Shown piece by piece: positions 22,181 to 36,501 of a DNA stretch of 64,000 bases (position 1 is the stretch's first letter; each line of letters starts with the position of its first letter). The notes under the pieces were generated by a model. That model was not told the origin of the DNA, searched no databases, and worked only from the letters and a program-made list of their open reading frames with translations. The DNA is from Loxodes magnus (lineage: Eukaryota; Ciliophora; Karyorelictea; Loxodida; Loxodidae). The position numbers and the translations under genes were made by a program. Where the stretch lies: assembly GCA_946699065.1 (NCBI GenBank), contig CAMPDV010000097.1, positions 434,001 to 498,000 of the forward strand. The letters are read 5' to 3'.

Positions 22181-25100
22181 GACTAGAATTATTATAACTA
22201 GTAAATAACTAAAATTTAAATAAATCAAATTATTAAATCTAAATCAGTTTAAGTTTTAATTTATATATCAGGCAGCTTGTAAGCTAAAATTCTAAATTAA
22301 ATGTGTATACTTCATTTTTAGGTTTAGTCTAAAATTCCTTGCCATTCAGCTTCTTCTTTTTAATTATCAAGCAAAATATTAAAGCAGTATAAGTAATTAC
22401 ACTATCAATAGTATTAAGCATACCACATATCTCTTAATCGTAGACACTAAATAAAAGCATGTTTTAAGTTTGCAATTTTTAGCTTTGGAAACTTGTAATT
22501 AATTGGGAAACTCCCTTTACCTTATATCATTATAGTTCCTCATAGAAGAGTTTATTATTCTTTTTCATTAAATAATAAAATCTTGCTTTTATCAGTTACT
22601 ACTTTAGAGTTATCTAATTAAAATAAATTTAATGGAATACTTAGGGTTAGCTATAAAAGCTTCATATTGTTAAATAAAAATTCTCATTTAAAATAAATTA
22701 TGAATGCATATACCAATAGAAATAATAATTAAAACCTTACTCAAAATTAACGATATTTTATTAATAAAGGATCAGAGAGAAATATACCAAAAGCTAGGAA
22801 TAGTTAAAAAATAGACTAGTAGCTTGATATTAATGATCTTAATACGACTATTTTATTTTAAATTTCAGACTTAAAAAAATTAAATCCTTATTGGTTACTA
22901 AGCTAAGGAGATTAGTAATCATAAGGTTATTATTTCTTTCCAAAAAATTTTTAAATATTTTTTATTTCTTTAAATCTAAGCTTAGAAAGATAAAAGATGC
23001 TAAAGGCTTCGAAGAAGTAAACATAAAATAAATTGAAGAATAGTGTATATTTTATTATTCCTAAAATGATTCTAAATTAAAACTTTAAAAATTTGCTATT
23101 CAACTTTCAATAAATAAACATTTTAGTTTATTAATTTAGTTTAGCGAACTTTTATCATTAATTCACTAACTTAAGGAGTTGAAATTTTACCACATTTTGA
23201 TTTACTAGTAAACTTAGATTTAGTGAATTAAAGCTTGAATGATAGAGTTATTTTGATATAATACTTTCTTTTTTTCTATTATATCTTTAAATATTGGATG
23301 AAAATTAGAAAGGAAATACATATATGAGAAGATATTTATTATGCTAGTTTTTAAATTTATTAAATCTACTTAAGTGATAAATTCTATACCAAGACCACTA
23401 AAAACATTTAGAATATATTTATTCAAGGTCAAAAATATTATAAAAGCTCTAATCCAATATTTCTAAACTTTAAGTTTTATTTAAAGCAATAAACAAAAAA
23501 ATAGGCTGCTTAGAATGACTATGTTTAATATTATCTTCTATGTTGATTTTTTTAATAGATCTAACATCAAGAAACAATCTAAAAATAGTAATTTCATAAT
23601 CTAAAGCTATTTAATTTTTATTTATTTGCATAATTCCTCATTCATTACTTAGATTTTAGCTTTGTCTTTAAAAATTTGCTTAGTATCTGTTTCTAGTTTA
23701 ATTTATAAATAATACAAAACTTTATGCATTTAACTAACTTTATATTTATCTCAAATTTAAAACTAAAATGATGTGGTATTTTATTTGATGACTATATCAA
23801 TAAAATTTAATTAATCTTTAATAGAATCTAGGAGGCTTCAGAATTGATGCTTTTAAGCCTTAAAGTCTTGCTAGTTATCTTTTATTTATTTATCTTTTGA
23901 TATTTAGATTTTATAAATTAGATTTTAAGTGCAATGATATAGTAAAAAAAAGTTAGATACATTAATTCAATTTTATTTTACTTTATACTTATGATATCAG
24001 TCAAATATACAAATGATTAGAGAAATAAATAAGCTAAAGTAAATTAGTTAAGATAATTAAAAAGAAAAGCTGTTGTAAAATACAATAGTAACAAGAGATA
24101 AAACACTATAAAGTGCTCCTTGCCTTTGATTATCAGATTTTTCCTTTTATTTTTATGTTTTTATGTCTGTAAAATTAGATTTCATTTACTATAAGGCTTA
24201 CAATTATTTCTAATGCTAAGAGATTTTAAATATATTGCTTATTATATTTTCACTCTGATCGTTTGATGTAGCATTTATACTTTACTTTAAACTTTTGACT
24301 TAGCAAAATAAAATAGGATAATTATGTTTATTTACTATAATTTTCTATATGATAGATAATTTTTCAATATAGCTTGTAAAGCTTTAATATTTGAAGTGAA
24401 TATAAATAATAATAGTAACTAATTAAGTATAGCTAGGCTTCTAATTTCTAAGTTATACTTACTCTATAGTTAGAAATTATATAGCTATAGAAATATTATT
24501 ATTAATTTATTGCTAATTCAAACTCCACTCCAAACTTAAAATCCCTAAATATCACAGTTTATTATTTATCTTTAGTAAATGCTCACTATAACTAATTTCT
24601 AAGTTAAAGAAACATTAATTAATACAGCTTTATAGCTAAATTTTACTAATCTGAAGCTTTATTTTAATTATATAAAGCTTTATGAAATAATTAACTAATA
24701 AGCATTTGCTTTAATATGATCATTCTAATTATCCATATTAGGTACTTCTCTTTTAAAATGTATATTTGATGCTCTATGAGTTCAACATTTATCATATTGA
24801 TTGATGTTTAAAGATCACTTAGTTTTATAATTATAAGCTAGCTTCTTTTATTCTCTTATAGATTGAAAGTATCTAAGCTATTCAATTTTATTTAGTCTTA
24901 TTGATTAGATAAGTTAATAAGTAATCGATTGATGCTATTTTTTAATTGATAAAAGGATCTTATAAGAGGTATTTTATTTTTATCTTTAATATAATAATAG
25001 CTTGTTCATATACTACACTATAAGCTATTATATTTAATAATTATACAAACAAACTAATAAAATTTAGATTTTTATACCTAAAAACAAAAAATTAGAAACA

Positions 25101-25250
25101 TTTCAACTTGAAGTTCCAAAATAAATTCTGGATATAGTTTTATGAAAAACTGTATAAATATTAATAAAAGAGCAAGTTAAAGAAAGTATACTTACAGATT
25201 TAGTTTAATTAAAAAACACTAACTTTATAAATAATAAATATAAGATCTTA
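22181..25250. other. 3' flank of kelch gene, no confirmed gene
   Basis: The kelch frame remains free of TGA to 23180 but loses the composition of the receptor. Beyond that the DNA is A/T-rich, with scattered open stretches in the plus strand and no recognisable motif. Confidence 0.35.
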
Positions 25251-26700
25251 ATCCCTAACTATAAACATTCGCTTCTATTCATTATAATTCTAATAAATCA
25301 GGACAATACTGCACAAGACTTTAATCCTAAGTCTATTTTCATGGAATGCGCTATTGATGTGGAAATAGAAGCAGAATCCTTATATATGTATTACTAAAAC
25401 CCAAGTATAAGAAGTTGATATGGAAAAAAGTAATATTATAAAGAAATGATAGGAATTTAAGCTAAGCAAATGGTTTAAAGAATATAAAGATAACTTTTAG
25501 AATATTTCTTGTATGCAAAGAAGGGTTTTTGAGGAATAGATTTGTAATCTTCAGTAGCATAAACTAGCTAACCTATATGGAGATAAAGATTGTTTTTATA
25601 GGATTTTAAAAAGCCCATCATAATGAAAAATATTAGTGAATAACTTAAATCATCAAAGTAAAAATATAGCGAAATAGTTGCCAATATCAATTTTAAAACT
25701 TTATAGATTATAATATAAAACTTAGGAATAATTAACGTTACAAATATATTGACAAAGCCATCATTTATTTTTTACAAGCCTCTCAAAAAATTCAATAAAT
25801 AAAATAAAAAACTAAGTAAAGAAATAAAATAGACGGATTGCATTCTCTTTACTAACTTTTGATATATAAATGAATTTAAAGTCTTAGAATCTTATTAATT
25901 CAATTATAGCTAACTGGTTTTAAACTTATTCACAAAGTGTTAGAGTAGATTTATTAGACTTTTTATAATTTAATTAAATCCTTTTAATTCATAAATATAT
26001 GCAAGTTATAAAAAAGTAATAAGTTTGAGACAAATCTATTAGATACTTTACTTATTTATAAGAATGAGAACTAACTTGCTTCTAGAAGTAAATAATTTTA
26101 TTTAAATAGCTAGATTATCATCTAATACCCTTTGAGAAAAGCTTTTCTGTAATTAAAGAAATTTAACTTCAACTTTTAGAAATTAGAATTAAATTGGGTT
26201 AGTTATAACTAAATGAAATATAGAGCTATATAATTTAAAACTCCTAAATTATTTTAATTCACTAAGGATGGATAATTTTCTTTATCATATAAGATCAGTA
26301 TACTAATAGCTTAACCATCTTCAGAGTGGAATCAAAACAATTAAGAGACAAAAGAAAGAATGTGATAATATAGCTATGATACTATTAATCAGTTCTTTAA
26401 GTATTTCTTCAGATATGCCATATTCTTTAACTTTCGTTATTTTAAGTTTACTCAATTAGTTCTCCTATAGTTATAGGCTTATCTTTAATAATAGCTTGTT
26501 AAATAGTATAAGCAGAGCTTGAATAAAAGCATTTGATAAATGTAAGATTTAATTTTAAGATTAAAGAAAGAGTATTAATAAAATAGGCCTATTTAGTAGA
26601 TTCTAACTTAAAAGTAAAAATAAAGAAGTTTATTATATATTATTAATTATATCTAACTACTCTAATCAATAAAATTAAGATACTACTAGCTTATTATTTA
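25250..26700 (+). CDS. unidentified coding-like block before tRNA-Ser
   Basis: In the frame through TCC at 25252, G is concentrated at first codon positions in the stretch around 25390-25620 (TQVQEVDMEKSNIIKKWQEF, RRVFEEQICNLQQHKLANLY). Later segments are hydrophobic (SPIVIGLSLIIACQIVQAEL). This suggests a membrane-anchored protein, possibly in several exons, but no family is recognised and neither end can be fixed. It is followed by the tRNA gene at 26748. Confidence 0.3.
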
Positions 26701-26747
26701 ATATATGAATAAAGCTATTTAAATATGCTTTATAATATATATAATAA

Positions 26748-26829
26748 GACACTTTGGCCGAGTGGTTAAGGCGATGGCCTGCTAAGCCATTGGGAATTTC
26801 CCGCGTGAGTTCAAACCTCACAGGTGTCG
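26748..26829 (+). tRNA. tRNA-Ser(GCT), copy 1
   Basis: Complete 82-nt class II tRNA. The acceptor stem GACACTT pairs with AGGTGTC, with discriminator G. D-arm GGCCGAGTGGTTAAGGC, anticodon loop CTGCTAA in stem ATGGC/GCCAT giving anticodon GCT (Ser AGC/AGT), long variable arm TGGGAATTTCCC, and T-arm GTGAG-TTCAAAC-CTCAC (B box). CCA is not encoded. A T5 run follows directly as a Pol III terminator. Identical in sequence to the minus-strand copy at 36420. Confidence 0.98.
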
Positions 26830-27384
26830 CTTTTTACTTATTTTATTTTAATTTATAAATATAAAATTTAATTTATGAAAAATAGATTAATTAATTAAAA
26901 TAACTATTTAACTTTCAGCTTAATTGAAATTTTAATTATATAAAATCTCTGTTCCTACATTTTCTATCTTTGCATAGTATTTTTTTATTTCTCTTCTTTT
27001 TATATTCTGAGTTAAGAATTCGTTTTTCCTCCTTGGTTTTCCCATTTCTGATGGTAAGAATTCCGTCATTCTTTACTTCAATTCTAACAGTTAATATTTT
27101 CCCAAATATTCATTTTTATCTATTTCTATTAAGAAAATTCCTTTACAAATTTCAATTATTTTTGCAAATTAATGATTTTTTTCTTGTTCCTCAATTTCTA
27201 TGGGAGTTCCTTATAAAGTCTTCTGCAAATTTTATTCTACTAATTGGGATCTTTAATCTATCTTTACTTAATTTTTCTCATCTTAATCTCTCATTATTCA
27301 AATATCATTCTCTAATCCTTCCATTCGTTCCTATACCCAGGCTTTAGTAATTCGATCTACTATAAACCTCATCATCACCCTCAT
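26818..27384 (-). CDS. unidentified ORF, 188 codons, 3' end inside tRNA-Ser
   Basis: From ATG 27384 (minus) the ciliate-code frame is rich in first-position G and reads like protein: MRVMMRFIVDRITKAWVQER, then NLQKTLQGTPIEIEEQEKN, IIEICKGIFLIEIDKNEYLG and MTEFLPSEMGKPRRKNEFLT. It uses one TGA as Trp. The first later in-frame TGA (26820-26818) falls 12 bases inside the antisense of the tRNA gene. Either the real end is earlier, or the tRNA-bearing segment cut off the gene. No family recognised. Confidence 0.42.
26830..26836 (+). terminator. Pol III T-run terminator
   Basis: CTTTTT directly after the tRNA discriminator base. Confidence 0.75.
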
Positions 27385-28379
27385 GCTTTATCTAATCCTG
27401 ATTTACTTAAACTATTTCTTCTTTTAATTAGTTAAGCATAAAAAATAGATAGTTAGGCATTAATTAATCTTTTAATTCTTATTCCTAAAATTATATTAAG
27501 CCTTATCTCAGCCAAAAGCCAAAATAAATAGTTTAATTTTAAATTAAAAGTGATAAATTATTCTAAATTAAGTCTATGAACTTCCAATTCAGAATGCTTA
27601 ATTTAATTATTGCTAGAAATAAGTGCCTAAATATATTTTCTGAATCGTTTTTTTAAAAATTGACTTGATTTCATATAAATTAAATTCAAATTAGAAAGCA
27701 CTTATGATTAAGATATTTTCAATGTCATCAATTAATTTTAAATCTTAAGAGCGAATAAAATTAAATTAGTATGCAATGAATTTGGTTTCCTAAAAAGAAA
27801 GATATTTTGATGTTAGATGAAGTTTGATAAATCCAGAAGAAAATAAAGTTAGCATTATCAAAGCTAGATGGTTGCTTTCCTTAAGCTAAAGGCAATTAAT
27901 AATCTAAGTTGATATAATTATGAATAAAGGATAAAATATAAGATGCTTTAGATAATATTTCTCAAATAAACCAAGGAAATTTAGCTATAAAATAATTATT
28001 TAATAAAGTTATTCTGGCTAACTTTACTATCAAAGTATCGGCTTTATTTTCTCTATTTTAAAATACAAAATAATATAATCTAGTCATATGAGTTATACAT
28101 CTATTACTACCTCCTCAATAGATGTGTAGCAAAAGGTTAAAAATAAAAATATGAATTAGACAGATTGTTGAGTTATACAGTTATTATAAATATCCTATTT
28201 CCTCACTTAGTACTAAAAGTATAAAAATCATAATTATACTTCCACAAAATTATATATTATTAATTTTAAAGCATCTAGATTCTTTTTTTTATTAATTTTT
28301 TAATGAACCTCATTTTTCGATTTATAGCTTAAATATTTATAGATAATTATAAAAGCAAAATATTCATATAAAAATCTTT

Positions 28380-29260
28380 AAGATAGCACAATCCTTAGTA
28401 TGATATATTACACCCAGGAAGTTAGATATTATAGCAATAAAGATATTTCGTCTAAAAATCTTGACTGGATTTATAATATTTATTCAAAGACTAAATATTA
28501 AAAAAAAGAAGCCAAATGATTAGATTAAAGAATATGAATGAAATGTAAATATTTTTATATAAATGATTTACTCGTTGATGTAATAAAAATTGCGTATTCG
28601 TACTTAAAAAGGTAACTTTAAATCATTTCTTTCTCTTTTACTATAATTGATGATTTTCTAATATAGCGTCTAACAAAGATAACTAGGAATTTCCCTTTAA
28701 GCTTATATATTTATCCCTTATACTTAAGCATCATTTTTTATTTAGTTTAAGCTAAAAATTATTTTCATTTACATTGAAATTTATCTTGTAATTTTTCTCA
28801 GAAGCGATAAGCTATCCGTTAAATTTAATGTTTAATAGTTACAATTTAAATATGGAATAAAATCTGGCAACATGATTAGACAGGAAAATAGACCTGAAGA
28901 ATAGCTATTTTATCAGTTTTCTTCCTGTAAGATAGCTTTTATGTCCATACTTGCTACAGGAAAATATTCTTATAAGGATATTTGGAAAAAGGAAGACTTA
29001 CTGCATATAAGGCATGTAAGAAACAAGTTGATATTGCTAGCTTTGAGAGAGATCCCTATCTCCAATTTAAGTAGAGTGTGCTTATAAGATCCATTTAAAG
29101 ATATGTCAAAGATAAATGAAATACTTAAAGTTATCATGACATTTATAACAAAATTATGCCTTTTGAAGCTTTCAAAGGTAAAGATAAATAAATAGTCATA
29201 TTAAGTATTTTGGACTAACTAAGAATATTAAATAATATCTTAAGTTCTAGGTTTTTTAAT
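28380..29260 (+). CDS. unidentified membrane-protein-like coding block
   Basis: A single frame (through GAT at 28874) keeps protein-like composition for nearly 300 codons. It reads EVRYYSNKDISSKNLDWIYN, hydrophobic NFPLSLYIYPLYLSIIFYLV, then GYLEKGRLTAYKACKKQVDI, ASFERDPYLQFKQSVLI and IMPFEAFKGKDKQIVIL. First-position G is high in its second half. It may be the C-terminal, membrane-spanning half of a large ciliate surface protein, but this is inference. A second frame over 28872-29921 is also open to TGA and is less convincing. Confidence 0.33.
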
Positions 29261-31859
29261 TATAAATCTAAATAGCTAAACAACTCAATTCTTTTGGCCT
29301 GATGCAGATCAAAAGAGTAGGGTATATTTAATCACTAAAAATATAAGTGATATGAAAAAGAACGAGCATAATATGTCATGACATATACTTTAAGATTTTC
29401 GATAATATTCTACAGTTACATTGGAAATATTTGAATACTAAAATGTAAAATTAATTATTTCAAATAAGAAACTCTTAGCAAGAACAACCCGTAAAATAAA
29501 GTTTAGAGAAGCTAACAAATTTTATTACAAACGTTCAGGAAAAGCTAATAAAAATAGAAAATCAATTTTAGGCTTAAGGAATAAATTTAAATCTAAGATA
29601 CTAATCTAAGCAAATAAATCAGTAATAGGAAAATAGTAAATTTAAAATTATTCTTTAGTCATGAAGATGTTATATAACAATATTTTGAGTAAGCTATCTA
29701 TTATAGAAAGGAGAGACATCATATATTGCGATCAAGTTGAATTATTAAACCTTAAAATATTAATAAAGAAAGGAATTAGGTTATTAAATGAACGTATAGT
29801 AAATAAAATGATAGATATACTAAACAACCTTAGAAAAAATATAATATTGCGCAAACATAAAAAGACTAAGAAATATTATTTGAAAGCAAGAGTGGGATGC
29901 AAGTATCTTAGGAACGTTTGATGAAGAAATAATGATGAAAGACTTAAGAATACTTAATATATTAAGCATTTATTAAATCAACTTATATATGTATTAAAAG
30001 TTTCATTTAACCGTTAATGATCTATACGGTCTGCTTTTCATATTTTAAATTTTTTAGTATATGGATGAGGTAGATAAATAAATTGTTTATTTCAGATTAT
30101 ATTCATTAACTAAAACCTAAAAAAAGCTTCTTGCTAAGTATATAAAATAACGTTTAATTAAAAAAAATTTTAAGAGTCAATCTTGGGAGCAATTCTTTCT
30201 TATGGAAAGATAAAGTATTGAAAAAAGTTTTCATATCCTGTACTTGGAAATTCTAATTTAATTTAACTTTAAGTAAAAAATACGATGATGAAAGTTAGTT
30301 ATTTTAGATTTTGCAAGGTAACTTTCATTAATAATGATTATATGAGAAATTATTAAAATTTCTTCTTTAACTTAAAGCTAAGGAGATTAAATATAGATAT
30401 GTTTCCTTTAGAATCAGACTAAATTAATTTAAAAATTACGAAAATATTGCCTTTTTACTCACTAACTCTCAAAATTTTTTCCTAAGATGTCTATTGCTTA
30501 AAGTTTGCTAAATCCTACGAAATTTTTTACTATACGTAATAACTTATTCCTGTTAAATTGTGCTTGTAACTCAAATATTTTTGGCATAAACTTATTTGAG
30601 TATAAATAGTTGTGTAAGTTAATTATATACTTAATAAACTATAGCATTTATCTAAATCTTCAACTAAAATTCATAGAGATATCCAATTGTATCCGTCTTT
30701 ATTAACTCATTAAGTATTCAGAGCAAATTATTTACTTCCTTATAAAATTACTAAGCCCCAAAGGACAAACCCCATATTTGCTATTGCTTGCTTAAAATTA
30801 CAAATTATATAATTGTAAAAGTTTCTCTGTGAATGGCATCTCTTTGAGGTGTCTTATTTAATCTAAGATTTTTAGTTAGTTTAATTTTTAATCATAGGCT
30901 TCTTTTTAAAATCCTTCTTTATTAATAGCCAAGAAGAGAATATAATTTCTAAACTTTTTTCTTAGATTTATTTTCAAATGAAAGAATTCAACTAAAACTT
31001 AAATTAAAAGCTTGCTTATTTATAATAAAATGAGGATTAAGAGTCATCATTTACCCCTTAAAGTTTTATATTCCCTTTCTTTTACTTAATAACTTTCTAA
31101 GCTTATTCAGTATTGGAATCCAATTTAACTAAATGATGATTTAATTTTCATCTATTACTACTTTGAAGCGTCGCTAATTTTTTATTCTCTTTATGACAAA
31201 TACAATATTTCATAACAGTGCTAGGGAAAAGCTAATTATTATTTCCTTAGTACCATAAATAGAATACATACCAAATCTGAGCAATTTGAAGCAACCTATT
31301 TCCTTTTTTCCTTAACTTCCTCTGTTAGAGATAAGATTTAAAAGTTAAAATATTAATCTTTTATCTATTCGTTAGATTGACTCAAGTTATTAATACAAAC
31401 TAGATTTTTTCCTTTGAAGATGATAATCTAATAAACCTTACAGAGTAGCAACTGTACAGTTATCATCTTATAATAGTTCTATCTATAGACTTTATTAATT
31501 ATAGAACCTATAAATTCTTTCCTTTAAATTGAAAGTATTTTAGTAATTATGAAGAAGCTTAGTACACAACAGTTAATTAGAGGATCTAGATAGCTTATTT
31601 TCAATAAAATTAGAATTTATTAGATTTCACTTCCAATTATTATGCTTAGAAATTTTAAAGTTGAAGGAAAGATAAAAGATGCTTCATTAAGGATGCATTT
31701 GATATTATAGTCTAAGAATTTGAGATTAAATCAATTTAATTTCTTATTTGACAGGTGATTTAGTATTAAGGTGTATTTTAGATTTAAATTTGGAACTATA
31801 ATACTTAGGCTTGTGTAAGATAAGAATTAAAATAAAATGCTTAAAACGAGATTATAATT

Positions 31860-34000
31860 TGCTCAGTTAATGAAAGATTTGTAGCTTACCACTAGTATCT
31901 GGAGATAGAAAGTGTGATAGAACTAAAAGTGGAGTTTTTAGTTGCTACTATGCTTTTGATAATTAAGAATCTTTTGGATTTTTTAAATGCATGCTGATAA
32001 AAATTTTTCTTAAGATAAATAAATTCTATAAAGGACTTGAAGCTTAGTTCGAATCTTTCTGGTATATATTATTTCCTGCCAGCTGAATCATTATTTTTCT
32101 ATAGTTTCTTCATCTCTCTCATAATGAATAAAGCGTAATTTTATATCTACTAAATAACTTTTTATATCTGCTTAATATATCTTCATAAGACTCTCAAGAT
32201 CAATTTAAAATTAGGATTTATTCAAACTTAGTAATTTAAAATCTAATTTAATAGGTTATTTAAGAAAAATCAGAGAAAGAAGTAAGATAGCTAGGATGAC
32301 AGATTAAGCAAGTACAGTAATAAAGATTCACTACAACTAATGACTGTTATCTCCTTTCCTCCAGTAACTTGATTAATATAAACAGAGTATTCTAATCACA
32401 ATTTAGCTTGTAAAACCTAAATTAAAAGTTATCTCATTATATATCATAATAATTTAAAAGGAAGCTTATTAAAGTATAAAATTAGAGGATCATTATCTAT
32501 TCTAGGAAAATCTAAGAATTGGTATTTAATTAGAATTGCGATTTACTAAGAATTAGCGATAATTATTGCAAGAATTTGGAATTCTATAGTTCAACGAAAA
32601 AAGTTGGATTTAGAGAGTAGAAAGAAAAATTGATGGTAAAATAGTTAAAATAACTCTAAAAATATAAAGGATATTAACTTTAGCCCTATCTAATGACTAT
32701 CAAATTGCTTATTAATAAAAGATAATTATAGCCAATCTACTATTAAGGAAAGCTATTATTTTTTGCTTAAAAATCTCTATAATTTTGATATTAAATAACT
32801 ACTATTATTTCCTAAGATAAGTATATATAAAAGAAGAACAAGAGAGTATGCTTAACAATTTAATTTATGAAAGGGTAGCTAAGAAATAGATCTATCGCAA
32901 AAAGAAGAAGGTAGCTTAAAGACTAAACGATTCAGATTTAAGCTTCAGTTCTTAAGCGAAGCAAGTTTTTATAAGATTTTATATTTTTAAAGCTTATTTA
33001 ATAGATTATTTCTCAAATCAGGTATTATTGCAATTGGTACATTAGTAGATAGAAGCTAAAGATATTAATTAATAATTTCTTAGAGAATAAAGAATTTATT
33101 TTTAAAATGAGATAATCATAAAACTGGCTTAAGGGAATTATTTAAAAGTTTAGATTGCTTTTTCTTTGAAGAAGCGGCCAAAATCTAGGCAAATGGGCAA
33201 AGCAATCAATTTTATTATTTTATAATCGTGATCAATAAGCAAAGTAATTATATATCCATCAAGAAATTTTCATATGTAATGCAGATTATGCTGACAATTC
33301 AAACTGAATTGTGTTTTCTATCCAGTTAATTGAAATAAAAGAGTAAATACATGAATGATTAAAGATATCTCATAACTAAAGAGCTTTTTCACTAACTTAA
33401 ATGTAAATTTTAAAGATTTAGAGGAAAGAAAAATACATTAACTAGATAAATATCGAAGGGATGAATTAGGTAAATAGATATATAACCATAATATTTACTC
33501 GAGGAAATGAGAAACTAAAAAATAATAAATTTTATATTTAAAAATCCTCTGGAAAAGAGAAAAATAAGTATAGAACTTAATAAAAATCTTAGGAAGAAGT
33601 TTATAAGATTAAAATTCAACAATAAGCATAGATAATTTATAAAAAATTAGACTTTAATATAAAAAGCTAGAAAGGCTAAAAGAATACTTTTAGGAATATA
33701 ATCGAAATTTAAGTTAATAAATAAATAAATTTTTTCAAGTTAATAAGAAAATATAGATTTGATATCCCTAAAAACTAAATAAACAAACTTAATTTCTTAT
33801 TTAATCTTTAGAGAAATGAAGTTAAAACCTCTAAATTTATTAGACGAGAACAATTTGCAGATATAAGAAGTTATAAGTAGAAAATTCATGACTAAAATAG
33901 TTTTTTAATATGAGAATTTTAACTTAAAGTTGTAATGTATTGACTATATTTAAATGTCTTGAAAAGAGATATTCACACAAATTTAAAGGGATTATAGTTA
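31860..34000 (+). CDS. unidentified coding-like block, Cys-containing then hydrophobic
   Basis: Best part is 31.87-32.30 kb: CSLPLVSGDRKCDRTKSGVF, CYYAFDNQESFGFFKCM, GLEAQFESFWYILFPASW (last residue is TGA as Trp) and IIIFLQFLHLSHNEQSV, which resembles the junction of a Cys-rich ectodomain with a membrane helix. The same frame continues with few TGA to about 34.0 kb in Lys/Gln-rich sequence of lower coding character. It may be related in type to the kelch receptor's membrane half; no alignment could be shown by eye. Confidence 0.3.
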
Positions 34001-36419
34001 GTCTTTATTATATGTACTTTCATAAATTTCTTGTGCTGCTCTAATATCAACTTATTATGATAAATTATTTCTTATTCCATAGTACTCAGTATTTAGGTCC
34101 TAAGTTACTAAACCATTCATCTTCATTATAACCAAAACACTTTATTAATTAGTCTAATAGCAGCATTCATTATTTACAACTTACCCCCTCTATTTATTTT
34201 CTATTTCCTACTATTTCATTCCATTGAAGCATTTATATATAAGAACTTCAATAAAGAAAAAAAGGGTAGATTAACTTATCCAAAAGTAAAATAAAATAAT
34301 AATTATAGATATTTCAAAGCCTTAATAATAAAGAGGCTATATATATTTCTAATAAAAGGCTAAATATATCTCTAGTCAATTAAAACTGATTTAAAGGAAA
34401 TCAGTTTAGAGAACTTTTATCGATAATAATAATTTTAAATCCTTTTATTAATTTTAGCTATCACTTTTTATTTTCCTTTATTTTCCTCATAAAAAAGAGA
34501 AGATAGTAAAATTTAAGAAGATGCAACTATACTAAATTATAAGGTTAACTTGATTAGTTGTAGAGCTAAACAGAAGAAGATATTTCAAAGATCTAGGAAT
34601 AAACCTTATTGGTAAAGCTATAAGATTGGAAATTACAACAAGCTTTTATCTTTTAAATTTGGAAAGAACGGTATCTCTTATATCTAAATAAAGAGATAAA
34701 TATTTAAAATCAGAAGATAAAAGAAAAAGAACCAAAAGTTATAGATATATAAAATGATTCAAAGAAAACTATCTGGAAATAGATAAAGGTTTCATACCCT
34801 AATAAAAATAAATTTATATTCATTTAGTAATTTTTCTAGAGTTACTACAAGATTATCTTCAAAAACAAAGATAAATTATAAAATCCAATTTCTCAAATAA
34901 AAAATATATAACTAAATAAATAGCACTAAGAAAATTAACTGAGGATAAGATACCAGTTCTCAATTCTAATTCGTTTAAGGATAATATTTCAAAAGAAATA
35001 GCTAGAAATTTCCAAAGAATCAGTGCTGCTTTTGTATTATATTTTAAATTTAAAATAGTGGAAAAGAAAATTAGAATATAAAAGATTATAAAAGCTAAAA
35101 ATCTAAATTAGCATTCTTTGATTTTTTCAAAGTTAAGATAAAAAGCTATTATTTAAAATTATTCCATAGCTATAAACTAAAAACGTTAGATATAAAGAAA
35201 AGAATAAAAAAGCTTAAAATTTTAAAACTTACACAAGTTGAAAACAAAAAAGCGCTTCCCATTTAAATCAAATTATAAAACTAATATTTAAAATTATTTT
35301 ACGAGCTATCAAATTTTTAATTGAAAAAGACAACTCTAAAAAAGTATTTTTACTCCAAAAATTATTAAAATTTTCTTAAATTATAAAAATAGCAGTTATG
35401 CTAAGTTAAAAAGTTAAAAATCAATATAATCAGGCTACTAAAAATGATTATAAAACTATAATATTTTAGAATTGCTACAAATCCACTACTAATAATTAAA
35501 ACATTTAGAAGCACATTTAGTAACTTTTATTATAATAAGGTTATTAATCTACAATTTATATCAAAAGGTTTAGAAAAAAATTGCAAGAGATTTTCAGTTT
35601 ATAGAGCATGATTAGTCTTTAATGATATCTCTTTGAAAAGTTAGAGTTATATTTCAAGATTAAAAGTTAAAACTTTTGGTTCTTGAATATTCTTAAAACA
35701 TAAAAGCAAACGTTATCATATCTAGCAATTTTAAAAGAAATAAATTTAAAAGGCTTAACTTCAAGTCCTTATATTTAAATACATAGCTGATGAAAAAGTT
35801 ATCTTCATTAAAACTTTGCTACATCTAAATTTATTGAGTTTTGAAATATAAGTAAAGAAGTATTTATATATGTAATCATAAAGCATTTATTTTAACTAAC
35901 TACATCTAATATTTATTTGAATGCATATTATATCGAGTAACTAGGTGTATAATAAAAATTATAATTCGAGCTTTGTAATTATCAATCCTTTAATTTAAAT
36001 CTTAAAAATTTAGCTGATAACTCCTTAATCTTCTTTAATCATTCTTATATAATTAAATTATGGTTAGTTTTTAAATAATTACCTATAAATCTTTTATCTT
36101 AATTAATTATAGCTTTAATTAGACTCTTTTGTGTGCTTTTTTCTGAATTTTAGACGTTTGATTTTACCTTTTAATACTTTAACTTCTTTTATCTATTGGT
36201 TTGAATAGACTTAAGATGCTAAATCTATATCTTTTAGATCTACAGCAAAGTATTATAAATGTTATGATTCGCCTTCTAATTTAGTTTTAAGTTATTTTAA
36301 GATATTTTAGCTTGCTTAGATGCTGCTAATTGAATTGTTTTATAAGATAGGAGTGGGAGTAAAATAAATAATAGAGAGTAAATATAAATATTGTCATTAA
36401 TTATCTACTATAATAAAAG
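34000..36419. other. AT-rich stretch without recognisable gene
   Basis: No motif, RNA gene or repeat seen until the second tRNA. Open frames here are expected by chance under the code. Confidence 0.4.
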
Positions 36420-36501
36420 CGACACCTGTGAGGTTTGAACTCACGCGGGAAATTCCCAATGGCTTAGCAGGCCATCGCCTTAACCACTCGGCCAAAGTGT
36501 C
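36420..36501 (-). tRNA. tRNA-Ser(GCT), copy 2
   Basis: Base-for-base identical to 26748-26829 but on the opposite strand, 9.6 kb away. About 34 bases of 5' flank are also shared (GCTATTTAAATATGCTTTAT and following), while the 3' flanks differ after the terminator (CTTTTATT). Same structure, anticodon and internal promoter boxes; probably functional. Confidence 0.98.

Noticed and set aside
26970-27347. Phe/Leu-rich 125-codon plus-strand ORF
   Set aside because: Antisense of the minus-strand ORF from 27384, which has the first-position G bias.
28872-29921. 349-codon plus-strand ORF ending at TGA (contains an 86-codon standard ORF)
   Set aside because: Open to TGA, but the frame two bases later has better composition and more first-position G over 28.87-29.2 kb; kept only as a note under the 28380 block.
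31420-31435. FEDD-like tetrapeptide as a possible reverse transcriptase motif
   Set aside because: No flanking RT motifs in any frame; isolated AspAsp is expected by chance.
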